Shown here one piece after another: positions 46,796 to 60,359 of a stretch of 64,000 nt of DNA. The notes beneath the pieces were generated by a model, which saw nothing but the letters and a program-made list of their open reading frames with translations, searched no databases and had not been told where the DNA came from. How positions within the stretch are numbered: position 1 is the first letter of the stretch; the number at the start of each line of letters is the position of its first letter. The DNA comes from Opisthocomus hoazin (taxonomy: Eukaryota; Chordata; Aves; Opisthocomiformes; Opisthocomidae). Both the position numbers and the translations under genes were made by a program. The stretch spans positions 52,362,830 to 52,426,829 of the forward strand of contig NC_134454.1 in the NCBI RefSeq assembly GCF_030867145.1, in the 5' to 3' direction.

Positions 46796-49700
46796 GTGAA
46801 ATCCCATAGACTATAAATTACAATTAAAAAACCTGTATCTCCGTATACAATACTTAGATTATTTTCGTAACATGATGTTGGATAGTCTAATGAACTAGAA
46901 TAATGCTGATGCTAATGTTTTCCTATACCTATTAAGAAGGTGTAGCTCTACTCTTCATTCTGAGTGGTTAATCTACTTTAATATGCTTGATCCCTAGGCA
47001 ATTGTGTGCCAGAAATGCAGAACATGTCAGCAATTCTGCGTGTAGAACTGGCAGATCTACATTTTTTCACCAAAACAAGAGACTGATTTGACTCCTGGTG
47101 AAGTAAGTGGAACTTTTGCTTTTGATGTCGGTAGGAACAATAGCAGAGCTATGACATTTCCTTGGCTAAAGCTTTATTTATTCTGACTATCGTAGGGAAT
47201 TTTTTTAAACTTCTGTTCCAAAAGACATGGAATCAGTGGTATAGACTGGCACAGATGGGCCAGTGTGCCACTCTAAGCTTTTTTACATTTTAAAGACCCA
47301 GTGGTAAAAAGACTACAGACAGTGACACAGCACAGAATGTAGGTTGTGTTTAGGCAGCTGTTCCTCAGTTTTAGACAGATTTTTTTTTTTTAAGCTTCCT
47401 TCTTTGTTCAATATTTGTTTTATGATGATCAGGAACGTAGTTGTGGAAGCCAGTAATGTTTCTCAGGGGGATGCAGTCAGAACCATAACCCACTAATAAA
47501 CATAAATTAGGGTGTCACTCATGTTAACCTCACACTAGAAAGCAGAAAAAAACCCAGAGAATGTGTCTCTTGAAATAAAATTTAACAGCCATAAAAAGGA
47601 TTGTAAAAGGGGAAATAATGTGTAATTGAAAGAGCCTATGGGTAACATTTATTTGTGCTGGTAGTGTAAAATAGATATCAAGCAGTGGAGAGAAAAAAAT
47701 TTTGTGAAAAAGTGAGATTTTCTGCTCCAAACTCATTAACTGTCAGTGTGGAGCCTTAGTATGCATAATATTTAAACACATGATAAAAACAGAGTTTTGG
47801 TGCTGGAATGGTGAGAAGTGGTAGTAGGAGCAGATTATAAAATTTCCAGTCATGGGTACTTTTTAGAAGTCTCTTCTCTCAAGTTAATGAGATTATAAAT
47901 ATGATGCATATCAGATTGCATTTTAAAGAGATACAAATTTTAGATTTGTGGTTATAAAGAAGGACTTTGAACTTTGGCAGTTCACACTTTCAAAAGACAA
48001 AGAGAGATTTCTGGGTTGTGGGGAAGGCAGAGTGCAGGAAATTTGAATGGCTCGAGTTAGCAGTACTTTGCCTTGGATCAAGTATATTTTGTGCACTTGT
48101 AAGGCAACAGACTAAACAGAAGATTTATCCTGCATATTTTGTTGTGACGAAAGTGGAAGAGCAAATTCCTCTGCTTTTGGTTCACAGCAATGATCACTAA
48201 GCATAAAGATCTCTGAACCGGTAAGCTATGTATGTTCTACGTTTGGATACTCTCATTTTCTTTTAGTGAATCCATTCCATTATGAGACAAAAAGAGCTGT
48301 CTATTTAACTTCCACATTGACAGGCTTTTTTTATGTCATATTTTGTGTTTCTGCGGCACACCTCCATTCTCCACACATGCACACAAATGCATGCAAACAA
48401 AGTTTTGCTTTGGTTGTGCGGAGCACAGAAGTCTACTGTTTTGGTGGACTCTGGCACAAACTTCTCACATTACAAAATTCACTAGAAAATAATGTGGGTA
48501 ATTTGGGGTTAGTTATTTTGTGAAAGACTAAATCATTGGCTTTTGAAGCTAAACTATGCAGAAATTATGTCTCACAATCCCTCAGTTAGGTGTTTCAACA
48601 ACTTTTTTTTTCATCGCTACATTAAAGAAAAGATAATTCATTACAGAACTGTTACTCCACCACTAGCTTGGTCGAATTTTTCAGCAGAGGTATTTGCAGA
48701 TGGGGTCAATCTCCATTTTTATAGCTGTCTCCTTGCTGCAGTTACAAGAGGAGGATTTTGCAAGCATTGTGTACCTTCACCCCTTTAATTCTCATCAGAT
48801 AGTCTCCATGCTGCAAAGCAGTCTTCCATACCACGTTAGAAAGGTTGGTTATTTATTTTAACTGCAAGACTACTGTTGTGGATTGAAGACAAATGCAAAA
48901 TACCATGTTCTGCTTGCCGTTTGTCTCCTGTAGCTTACCTGCTTAGTTGGTGTTAAAGCAAGTATATTACAAATACTCATCCTTCAAGACAAGTGGAAAG
49001 GGTAGCCTGTAACTTCAGTAGTGCCACTGGGAATATATTTGACCTCGCACCTCCAATCCTGACATTGTTTAACCATATCCCACAACTAGTGAATGTCAAT
49101 TATTTGTTCAGAGGAGCCATTCATAATTGCTTGGTGTAAGCCTGCCTTTAGGATGCAAAGCAGAAAACAATGAAAATGCTACACTGGTGAATTAGAACAG
49201 CAGCACTTAAACGTATAAATTAAATAGGCCTCTTTTCACAGCTTTCTCTTTCTATTCTGAGAGGCCTCAGTCTGGTGACATCAAAGACAGGATTATGTGA
49301 GAAGATAAAAACTTGATCTAATGTCCATGTTTGAAGTCATGAAAGTCCTCTTCTCTCCAAGCCAGAATAACCCTCCTTGTAACACAATGAGCTAGGGTCC
49401 AGATGCAGGGGGGGAAGGCTTCGACAAGGCACTGGGGATGTCTCGGAGAAGCCGGAGTTGTACATTAAGCCATAATCTTACCAAATGTGCTAAAAGATTG
49501 TATGTAGGCTTTGGAAGCTTTGTCCTGTCGATTAATTTGTTAAGTCTTTCTTACAATTGAAGAATGCTGTTATGCATGTGACCGGATTGGCCTTTAATGA
49601 GAGTTTAACCTGTTTCACCTACTTACAGGGAAATTTACATCATTATATATGAGGAAGAAACAGGAAGTGCTAAAACGCAATGTCATCTAACGGTACACTG

Positions 49701-52700
49701 TGATCATGTGTCGATACCTTCTGTGTGTGTTGTGTTCCGTTTGTGATGTATCTGATACACTGCCTATGGATTTCAAAAGGATTTAGAATGTGAGGCTTTT
49801 TATCCTTTGAAACTTGTTCCTCTCAGTGAGGAATTCTTCTTATATTCAAATATTCTCTCATGTGGTGAAATGGTCTGCTCTGAGTCTCTAAAAATTGTCT
49901 GAGACCAATGCAAATTCTCACCTTGTAAAGATGTACAGCTTCAGTGGTTCAGAAAGATTTGTTTTTAATGTGAGCATCTCCAAAACACATGCCTTTAAAA
50001 GTTCTTGCTCTTAAAACGGTGAAACAACTGTCATGGGCTTGGACAGTCTCTCCACAGGCCAAAGGAAGTGCTTCTGTCCAGCTTAAAATGCATCCCAATT
50101 GCTGTAACGTTTTCTAAACCTCAGATACTAGTAAGCATGTTTGCCATTTGTACGATCTATGATCCTGCTGTACAGTCCTCTCTTTGCCCTGCATTTCAGA
50201 CTATGATGCATATTCACTAACAGAAGAGATACCGAGATAGCAGTCTTCAGATCATAACTATGGACAATGCAACAACCCACGTGAAAATTAGAGTATTAAT
50301 ATACCACATGTCTGATATTCCCCACAACCTCAATTCCAGCATCAAACAATCCACCATAATTTTATCATATTCAATTCTACTCCAGTCGCAGGGGAAGAAT
50401 TCTCAGTGATGTATTTATAATAACTTAAAATAATATATCTCTTATAAATATTACTAATATTTATTTACCTTGTGTACATGCTTCCAGACAAATAACTGTG
50501 TTTTTATAGAAGTACTGGAACACATATCTTTCACTTAATTTGAATTATGGTGGCAAATTGAATACTATTATTCAACAGTCTGATTTTATACTGATTTTGT
50601 ATATATGATCTGTGTAGCTACACTTTTTGATGGCTATAAAGTAGTTTAATTTCTTGCTTTTTTGGTTGTATCCAGGTACACATAATTTCTAACTGCCAAT
50701 TCCCAAGCTCCCTGCCTAGCTATATCTATTACATGTAAGGCCATTTCTCCTTTCTTGTACTGCGTTTAAGTCATTAAATGAATCCTGCCCTTTTCATTTG
50801 TAGAAGGTTTAGAACTGGATACTCTGTTGAATGGAAAGCTTTATTAGTGCAAGATGCATGGAAGACCCATCAGTAGCATCTTTGTTAGATTAGTTCCTGA
50901 CAGACAGAGTAGTTTTGAATGTTTCTTCATGACACAGGACACACAAATCAGTGCTAATTCTATAGGCAGGTAGCATATTAATTAGATTTCATCAGGACAT
51001 GTAAACCATTAGAATATGTGTTTTCCAATGGTCTTACTGCTATGACATGACACTTATGTCAAGTCAGCCTTGTGGTGGATATTTTCTTCCGGTCTAGCTT
51101 TCAGGCAGCACAGTGATGCTGAAGTGATTGGACAAGTACAAAGAAAGGTTTTCATTACTTGATGGTGGTGGGAAGGCCCTCACAGAATATATTCGAAATG
51201 TTAAAGGGGGAGCAACTTTAATCCTGCAAGAGGCTCTTGAGGCTTCTTTTAGCATTTGCAGCTCTGGGTGGTCCAGCTGAATCCTTTGTCATCGTTAGGG
51301 TCCCACTAAGCATTTTGATGACAATGCATTTCGTGGAAATTCTTGGGACGAGGGCCTGCTAGAATATTTAACAGGCTCTCAGCATCCTTTACTGCTACTG
51401 CTTCTATGCAGCTTTCATCCCCCCATCTTTCTGTATTTTGCCTCTGCTAGATACAGGAGCAGGAAAGGTTTGGCAAGCAAAATGATTGAGAATTAATAGA
51501 GTTGCGTGAGTAAGCAGAGCTGGGTCACGTCCATGCTAGAGCTGAAAGCAGTTGCCTAGCTGTTTAGGTGCGAAACAACAGAAAGCTGACATCCATCCAT
51601 CCATCTATCCGTACTTGGGGCCGGATTCTGCCATCTGCCAGCATCAGGACCTCAAGGCACAGTGACGCAGTTCTTCTGAGGAGCCAAAGCTCCATGGCCC
51701 TTGGAAAAGGGATAATGCTAATGAGAAACCACAAAGCTCAAAGGGATGAGGAAACCTGATTAGCTAGCTTAGCTCAGTAAGAAAATGAAAATATTTGGCT
51801 CAGATAAGACTCAAAAGAAACAGGAAATTTGTCTGAATTGAAACTGTCTCTGAGGCAGTACTGGGACCCAGAGCTTATTTTCATGAGAGTACAAGTGGAT
51901 TTTGCTGCTTTCTTCCAAGTAGGACAGGTATCAGCAACTACCCCAGAGTTTTATCAATGCAATGTGTTATTTCATAGGCCTTTATTTGTCTTCGTCTATG
52001 CATTTCTGGGCATTGAATGAAAAGGAAACTGACAAAATGAAAGGATCCTCTCATGAAAACAAGAGAGAAGAGCTTGCAAGTGAGGTTTAAACCAATATTT
52101 GTGAGGTTTAGATGCAGCCTCTGACTCTGCTACCAGCTACCTAAGCAAACTTACGTTTTCTTTGTGTTCTCCACCTGTAAAAGAAGAAAGTAGTGCCTTT
52201 TTTTCTTCTTCACCTATCTCTGTTCAACATCTAGCATAAAAAAAGTTATCTTGACTGGAACCTGTGATGTCAAGAGTGTATGAAAAAACGTACTTCACTT
52301 CTCATCTGACTTGCAAGTTCCCAAGAAATGAAAACGTTATGGCTTTGATATTTTTTAGCTATTCCTTTGTTATGGTGGTGCCTTTCACTAAGGAGATCCT
52401 GCAGTGTTTTCATCATTTGGCCTGTTAGGCTAGAAAGTAGTGTTCCTATAAGCATAACAACAGTATTAAAATGTTTGGGTAGAAGTAACTGAATCCTTTC
52501 CTTTCGCTACATCCACTGGAAAGATTTTAATAGAAACCCTGTGAATCTACCATTCCTCTTACCCTTCTGTGGCTACTGGGGGAATTGTCACCTGGATGTC
52601 AGTATCCTGATTAAATATTTAGTGATAATTTTTTAAATAAAAGAAATATAAAAAGTGAAAACGTCTTCAGCAGCAGCAGCAAAGATTAATTTTGTGAGTC

Positions 52701-52982
52701 GTCTTCAATGCGCCATCATTAATGTTGATTGAATAAAAGCCATTGAACATTCCTGTCATATTTAAGGGCCCAAAGTTTATGTCTGCACAGCTTGTGAATC
52801 TTTCTTCATTAATAAGCCGATTCATGCACAATTCTAATTCCTTTCACATGTCATCTGTAAGTATTATATAGAACTTTCAAAATGACCTTCCAGAATTTTG
52901 AGAATGAAGTATTACATTTCACCAAGCATTGGCAATCTTGGGAACTTTCTCCATAAATTTCCAACATTCTTGCATGAGATTC
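46796..52982. other. Intergenic AT-rich sequence
   Basis: No gene or mobile element recognised. Small simple repeats include a CCAT run at 51589-51609. Repeat-free, motif-dense stretches near 49.45-49.75 and 52.60-52.88 kb are possible conserved elements. Confidence 0.5.
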
Positions 52983-53379
52983 TGTTATGGATTTGTGTGG
53001 CAAGGTTTTGGTAGTGGGGGTCTACAGGGGTGGCTTCTGTGAGAAGCTGCGAGAAGCTTCCCCCATGTCTGATAAAGCCAGAGCCAGCCAGCTCTAAGAT
53101 GGACCCACTGCTGGCCAAGGCCAGGCCAGTCAGCGACGGTGGTAGTGCTTCTGGGATAACGTATTTAAGAAGGGGGAAAAAAACTGTGAGGAGACAGCAG
53201 TTGAGAGAGAGACATGAGACAATGTGAGAGAAACCACTCTGCAGACACCAAGGTCAGTGAAGAAGAAGGGGGGAGGAGGTGCTCGAGATGCCGGAGCAGA
53301 CAGCCTTCCCTTGCAGCCCATGATGAATACCGTGGTGAGGCAGGTTGTGTCCCTGCAACCCATGGATGTCCACGGTGGA

Positions 53380-53730
53380 GCAGATCTCCACCTGCAGCCT
53401 GTGGAAGGGACCCCACACCGGAGCAGGTGGGTGCCTGAAGCAGGATGTGACCCCGTGGGGAGCCTGCGCTGGAGCAGGCTCCTGCTAGGACCTGCGGACC
53501 CATGGAGAGAGAAGCCCACGCCGCAGCAAGTTTACTGGCAGGGCTTGTGACCCTGTGGGGGACCCATGCTGGAGCAGCCTGTTCCTGAATGACTGCACCC
53601 CGTGGGAAGGACCCACACTGGGGCAATCCTTGAAGAGCTGCAGCCTGTGGGAAGGACTCGCATTAGAGAAGTTTATGGAGAACTGTCTCCCATGAGAGTG
53701 ACCTTCACGCTGGAGCTGGAGCAGAGTGTG
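53380..53730 (+). repeat. Imperfect GC-rich internal repeats of the LTR
   Basis: Units built on CCTGTGGGAAGGACCCACAC and CTGGAGCAG recur at roughly 45-65 bp spacing with substitutions. They create overlapping open frames on both strands. Confidence 0.7.
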
Positions 53731-53870
53731 AGGAGTCCTTCCCCTGAGGAGGAAGGAGCAGCAGAGACAATGTGTGATGAACTGACCACAGCCCCCATTC
53801 CCCGTCCCACTGTGCCACTCGGGGGGAGGAGGGAGAGAAATGGGAAGTGAAGTTGAGCCCGGGAAGAAGA

Positions 53871-53888
53871 GGGGGGGGGGGGGGGGGG
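53871..53888 (+). repeat. G18 homopolymer in LTR
   Basis: Eighteen consecutive G lie in a purine-rich stretch ahead of the polyadenylation region. It can form quadruplexes, and its length may be unreliable in assembly. Confidence 0.9.
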
Positions 53889-54140
53889 AGGTGTTTTAAG
53901 ATCTGGTTTTATTTCTCACTATCCTACTCTGATTTTTTGGTGATGAATTAAACTCCCTTTTCTCCCCAAGTTCAGTCTGTTTTGTCTGTGACAGTATTGG
54001 TGAGTGATCTCTCCCTGTCCTTGTCTCGACCCTCGAGCCTTTCATCATTTTCCCTCTCCCCTGTCCAGCTGAGGAGTGGGAGCGATAGAGCGGTTTTGGT
54101 GGACAGCTGGCATTTATCCAGGCCAAATCAAAGCAGATTC

Positions 54141-57100
54141 TCAGTGTAATTTTTGATGGTTAAAGTCTAGTGGTCAACAACATTGACCGCATTGTTGGAA
54201 AAAAATGTAAGTGAAGGAAAAGTGAAATTATTTACAACAAATTCTCTTTACTGACCCTGTAATATTTTTTAGTAATGCTTATCAATAAGAAAAATTATCT
54301 GATGGGCAACTAGGATGTTCTCACCTGTGCAATGAAATTGATTTATTTCAGGCTGCATTGGTGCAGGTTTCTTGACTTGAGTATTTCCTTCTTAAGCGGT
54401 GGTGAAAAAGTGTTGGAGGTTTTGTTTTCCTTGACTGAATCATGTGACAGTAAATGATGCCATAACGCTATGAATTAAAGAAAACATACACGGCAAACCC
54501 AAGGCAAGGATTGTTAACACCAGGATGAAAAAACTCCGTTATTCAAAAGAGTCAAATCCCCTCCCCAGCAGAGTGAAACCGTGGTAGAGGTCTTGCAGCT
54601 ACCTTCCCCGCGAAATTTCTTGTGCTAGAAAGATATGCCCTTAGCAGCCCGTAGAGACCAATCCCTTCCTGCCTTCTCCTGCCATGAATTAAAAAAAAAT
54701 CCCTGCTCTCCACTTCTGGGACTTCCATAAAACTGCTGGCTGTCACAAGATGCCTCTCTGATGGTAGCACATCACTGCCACTAGTGTGGGCCCACTCTTC
54801 TTCATGGCCATCTAAATGGGGAGTAGTTCCAGGTGGCAATTTCAGTTTTCAGCAAATCAGAGGAATGTGGTTGAGTTCAGCAGTTTTCTGATTCCTGGCT
54901 GGGAGGATAAAAATTCTTCTCACCAAAGAAATTGTCAGAAGCTGAAAAAATGGCAAAACATCATAACCTCTGCTAAGCTAGTATTTCTTCACAATGAATA
55001 GAGAATTGATTGCAAAAATTCATACTCCAAGAGAACTGAGGAGGAATTCACTGTCAAACTAGGAGAACATTGATTGTAGGGTAGATAGTTTTCAGTTTGG
55101 TACCATGGAGCTGGAGGCACTATCAGAAATCGATAAAATTCATTGCAGTAAATAAAAAATTACTATGCCAGGAAGGAAGAAATGGGGGTGACAATAAGGG
55201 GACCATATGTATGCTAAAGGTAATAGGAATCCATGAGAACTTTCAGTTTCTCTCTTGTCCTTCATTCATATTTCTGCATATCCAAGGAGGTTTCTACTCG
55301 TTTGTTAGGAAAAGGAACCCTCTGAGTTCTTTATATCTGGCAAGCCTCCTCAGATACCTTTGTTACAGACCTAAAATACGTAAATTTACATGTCATGTTA
55401 CTTAATTTCACATTATTTCAGTGTATAGTCAGCTCTTGTGTGAGGTTCTAGTCCTCCTCTGTTTACACTGATGATTTGCCAGGCACCATGATACCAAACT
55501 CTGTACTGAAGCTCTGTTCAATATTTGATCTATTGCACTACTTTTATTTTCACTAAAAATCTGTTACCAGAAAAAAGCATCGAGCTGTTCTGTCACAGCT
55601 TGTATTCGATGCAGGCAAGTTACATTTTCCTCATTTTATGCTTTTATCTGTTATTCTTTCCTTCACAATTCCTTGTCCTTCAGAATAAAGTCAGCCAAAT
55701 AGACTGATGTTTTTCCATATTTTTTCCCTTGGTTCTGTCTGGCGGTTTGCAGATGAAATACACTGATGACACAGAGAATGCATTTTCAAAGCAGAGAATG
55801 TATAAAAATGTAAAATCTGGAGCAATATTCATTTTGATCCCCAATTTAAGCCCATGTTTTCAAATTGTTTGTTTGTTTGTTTTCAGCACTGGTGGGAGTT
55901 GGTGAGTAAGTCGGGGCATTTGCAGTGTTTAAACAAGCTTGTAGGCAGATGTAATGTAAAGATACCAGAGGCTCGGTAAGGATCTCTGTTCACTTGTTAC
56001 CTGTTTCACTGGTGTAACTGGTGTAACTTCATTTTGAAGATGTATCATATTCATGCTTTTGTGGTTTTGTCTTTCTCTCTTACAAATACTTGAAGAAGAA
56101 GCAATAAATGGGTCTAATCCCAATAGTCCTATTCACCTTTAAAAACTGTACATGGCAATAATCAGCCAGCAATGTACCAAATCACATTGCATTTTCTTGC
56201 AAGCTCACATGTACCAGGAAAGATTTTTGTTAGCAGTCAGCAACAATCAGTTAAACAAGATGCAAGCACCTACCAGTTACAGCCATACATTTTATTAAGC
56301 TTGTGAAGTATCACAACAAGTTGTGTATTTGCTAATCTGTTATGGTTCACATTCGTACCAACCACAGTTAAAAGACCCACATGGGGATTAAGAAAATTCT
56401 AATTTCAAGCCTTAGGGGAGCATAAATCCAAATCACACATCCCACATAAAACAGTAGGTTAATAAAACACAAATAGCTACTACAATCACGTTACTAAGTT
56501 CTCTGACACTTTTCCCAGCAAATGATCATTTTCCAGTAGCAGTTCTATGGTGCGAGCAGTACATGAAAACACATTTTTCTCTTTTCTTTCTGCACTTTAA
56601 TCCAGAATTAATCATTGATTTAGTTTCAGATTATTCAGATCATCATGAAAGGAAGACCTGATCCACACTGGGAGTTTGCTGTGTAGTACGCAGATTTAAA
56701 AGTCTTATTTTGTTAGATTGAAAACTCATTATAAATAAAAATCAGCAGCCCTTACCAGTAAAAGAACCCTTTGCCTGATTGTTTATTCGCTGTGTAACAC
56801 TGGTGTTCAGCCAAAAACCTACCTTTTGACAGTAAGGGTTGGTGATTGGTTGATAAAGAATATCAGGTGGGTTTTACTTTTTCAAATGACTGCTTTAAGA
56901 TGACTCTCCGGCTTAAAAAGTGGGGCATCCTTGGTCCCCATGGTTGTTCAAAGGGCTGTTAATGTCTGTTGTCCCACGATTACATTAAGGAGCGATACAT
57001 AATAAAAGCAGTCCATGCAGTGTGGGCTTACACCTTTGTCTCAGGTCTTTTGCCTTAAAAACAGATTTTCGTATCTCCTTGAAAATGAGTACCTCTCCCA

Positions 57101-60100
57101 GTGTAGATTAAGCATCCAGGTGAAGCCTAGAGAAATATTACAATGTTCTGTGGTATATTGTGGATGTCAAATGCATCAAAACTTGTGTTTTAAAGCTCTG
57201 TGAAGCTCAGCATTAGAGTCGTTTTTGTCATGTGTCGGAACCTGGTTATTTTCTCCTTCATAAAGCAGTTTCTCTTCATTGGTCCTGTAACCAGAGAAGG
57301 AGGTATAGACAAAAGTAATACACCGACACCTCTGTCAATGCCTACAGCAGCATGGACGCCTCAGACGTGCCCGGTGTTACAGTACCAGGACACAGAGGTT
57401 TGGAGTTGCTTCTCCATCTTAGAGGCGATTCAAATCCGTACCTGTATGCAGTCTACTCTATCAGTTGTGCTGGCGTAATATAAAAAGGTGTCTCAGTCTC
57501 TCATGCTGAAAATTCATAATTGCTAAAATTGATTTAACCAGAAAATAAGCAAATTAGTCCACTCAGTGGGGGGCTTTCCTTGGAAAGAGGAACTTGTATA
57601 TTCCTGGACCATTTAAAGTATTTTTCACATAAAACATGTGCAATTAGCCTTTGGAGTTTGGATTCTTTGCATCTGCATCTCTGCATGCATCCACAATGTC
57701 TGCCCTCATAAAACATACAATGAAATAACTAAACAATTGCTTTGATTGAGGACACTTGGCTAAGAGTGGAAGTCACAGACTGTGGCCCCCTCTCTGATTA
57801 AGAACCGTTGTCATAAGTCAGCCCTAACGTTCATCTAGGCCAGTGTCCCGTCTCCAACAACAAGCAAACAATGGATGCTCTAGAAAGAGTAGGACAGGAA
57901 AAACATTTAATGATACTTCTTACTAGGATGGCAAATCTGAGCAAGAGGTAGCAACTTTTTATGGAACAACACTCAGCAGATTTACCTTACGTGAATTTTC
58001 CAGTTGTTCTTCAAACCCATGTAAAATTTTAACACCCTCAACATCCTGCAACAATGTATTGCAATATTTAATCGTGACGTGCTGGGTGAATTATCCCCTC
58101 TTCCTGTTTGGTTTGAGTCCTTTTGCTGACTCACAGTTCCGGTATTAAGAGCAAGAATGAGCAAGCATGCTTCAGTCACCTCCTCCAGGTCTCTGCTGAT
58201 TTTGTAAACTTGTGTATATCTCTGTATCTCCTTGCTTTCCGCTTAGACTATCGAATCGCTACTTGCGCGAAAGATGCACCTTTGATTATGCCGTCTGATT
58301 CTCTCTGTATCCTGCCAGTTTTAACGCACCTGTTTTCAGGTGTGAGGAACCACAGAACTTCCTGACGCATTCCGGTTTACTTGGGATTTAAACAGAGACA
58401 TGGTCTTTGCTGTCATGTTGTCTGTTCCTTTCCTAGTAATTTTGCTTTTTTCGCAGCTAATGACGATTAAGCAAGCATTTTCACAGAGCTATCTACCATA
58501 ACTTCATAAGAACACTTTAAGTTAGGACCGATTATTATGTATATAAATTCAGGGTTATTTTTCCCATGCATATCAGTTTGTATATATCAGCGATGAATTT
58601 CACTTTCCATTTTATTATCATACAACTCAGTGCGGACGTCTCTCGGCAACTCCCGATTTGTCACCTATTCTTTTTTATTGGTCTGAATGACTTAATGTTA
58701 GTAAACATGTGTCGCTTCCCTGTCCGTAACTCACCTTTTACGTACCACGTATATGAATTTCTGCGACACCCAACACCAGTCCATGTGGTACTCTGCTGTG
58801 ACAATTTGCCATTTATTCCCGTCCTTCCTTCCCTCTCTTCATACATTAGGTGTTTTCTCCAATGACTGTTAGACTCTGCCTCTGCAGAAAAGTACCCAGG
58901 CCCTGCGGCTTATTCAACACTTCCGTGAAGCTTATATTTGTTGTTGCTGTGTAACGGCGTAACTTCACCAAAAAAGCCTAACTCTTCTCCATGTGCCGTT
59001 TTGCTGTTGACCAGTTCCGGTACATGGATGTGAAGATGAATCCTTCTGAGCTGAAGTGATTGTGAACTTGCTTTTCCTTCAGAGGTTCTGAGAGGAGAGC
59101 TCTAACCATTAGGCTTTCCTGCCTGGGCAGTGCCGGCGGCCACGCTGTGTGAGCAAAGAGGAGAGGACCACTGATTCTTTAAAGAAATGAGTACCGTGCT
59201 TAAATACCTCCAGGTTAGGGGCCTGTAGGTGGTAAATTTTGGTATTTAGCAAACAGGTGTCTAAAATTATACCTAAAGCTGGTTAATCTAACCATATGCT
59301 CAGCAAAACTCCAGAAGCAGAGGTAGAACTTTACTTTTCGAAAATGAGCCTATTGCTCATTTCAAGCACTGACTATATCTTAAAATAGGCTGTCTGGACA
59401 ATGATTTAAAATGCAGTCTTGCAATAAAAGGGATAATCTGATCCCGCAAGCAGCAGCAGCAAAATTCCAGGCAGATTTGCCAGATCAATTTCTAGCCTGA
59501 GAGACCTCAGGAGTGAATGAACAGAGCCCAGAATTTGGATTATAACACTGGTAATTACATTGCAGTGGGTGTCACTGAGATCAGAATATGCCCACTGAAA
59601 CACTGCTATCGTATTTCAGACCATAAAATACATCAATTCTAGAAGTCTTACCGCGTTTGCTCTTCTTTCTTGACTTGCGTGCCCTATGGACTCACAATAC
59701 ACAAAGCAGTCAGTCCCCCGGTCAGGAACATTTTCCCACAGGCAGAAATAACAACCACCGCATCGGCCGGCCACCATGAATCGGAAGCGTACAGGGGTGG
59801 GAGCAATGCCTTTACTTGGGCCTCCGTTCTTCTAACACTAACATTTACTTCGCTGCCTTTGGCGGTCTAACGATAGGAAGATGAGGCTCGCTTGTCCCGC
59901 TTGCATCTGTTTCTTCTGCCCACGGCCACCCTGCCTGCACCCTCCCAGTAAGGGCTCGGCTGCCTTTTCTGCGCAGCACACACGCATGCTTTCACCCCCA
60001 GGCAGGCGGTGTCTGCATGCGGCGTCCTGGTGCAGCGGACAGACAAAATCTTGTAGTTAGCACAAGACTTGTTTTCCTGTTTGAGTCGCTGGGTGAAAAT

Positions 60101-60350
60101 CGTACCCTTCGCCTGTGTACACCCAGTTTTCTGTTTGGAGGAAGGGGTAATATTTCATTTCACTACATCTTGCACCACCGTCTGGTTTTAAGCAGCCTCG
60201 GGGTTGGTTTTGTTTATATTTTAGGATTATTGGCGGTTGATACACGATTTGTGTAAGCTTGTAATGGCTGTGTTTAGAGATGGAGTTCTTAAAAATAAGG
60301 GGAAGAAAACGGATAAACGTGATGATAGAAAATATTTCTCGACTATTTGT
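54141..60350. other. Intergenic sequence, becoming GC-richer to the right
   Basis: No gene recognised. A short GTTT run lies at 55866-55880. A possible fossil SINE lies at about 59085-59135. Open frames are short and lack known motifs. Confidence 0.55.
59085..59135 (-). repeat. Possible fossil tRNA-derived SINE (A-box region)
   Basis: GAGCTCTAACCATTAGGCTT is the reverse of GCCTAATGGTTAGAGCTC, close to the A-box region of ancient tRNA-derived SINEs (TAGCCTAGTGGTTAGAGC, from memory). Too short to name. Confidence 0.3.
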
Positions 60351-60359
60351 TTTTCTCTG

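Larger units (their letters stand above)
52983..54135 (+). mobile_element. Solo LTR of an avian endogenous retrovirus with perfect 5-bp target duplication
   Basis: The 1153-bp unit begins TGTTATGGATTTGTGTGGCA and ends in CA. It is flanked by GATTC on both sides (52978-52982 and 54136-54140), the footprint of retroviral integration followed by LTR-LTR recombination. On the plus strand a TATA-like GTATTTAAGAAG (about 53160) and an ATTAAA signal (53947-53952) mark promoter and polyadenylation, so the sense is plus. The region between is unusually long and GC-rich, with imperfect repeats and an uninterrupted G18. No retroviral genes remain. Open frames inside it (for example 53224-53550) are repeat-driven, not genes. 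Confidence 0.85.

Noticed and set aside
53165..53850. Open frames of 70-150 codons inside the 53-kb LTR
   Set aside because: They follow internal GC-rich repeats on both strands and contain no retroviral protein motif.
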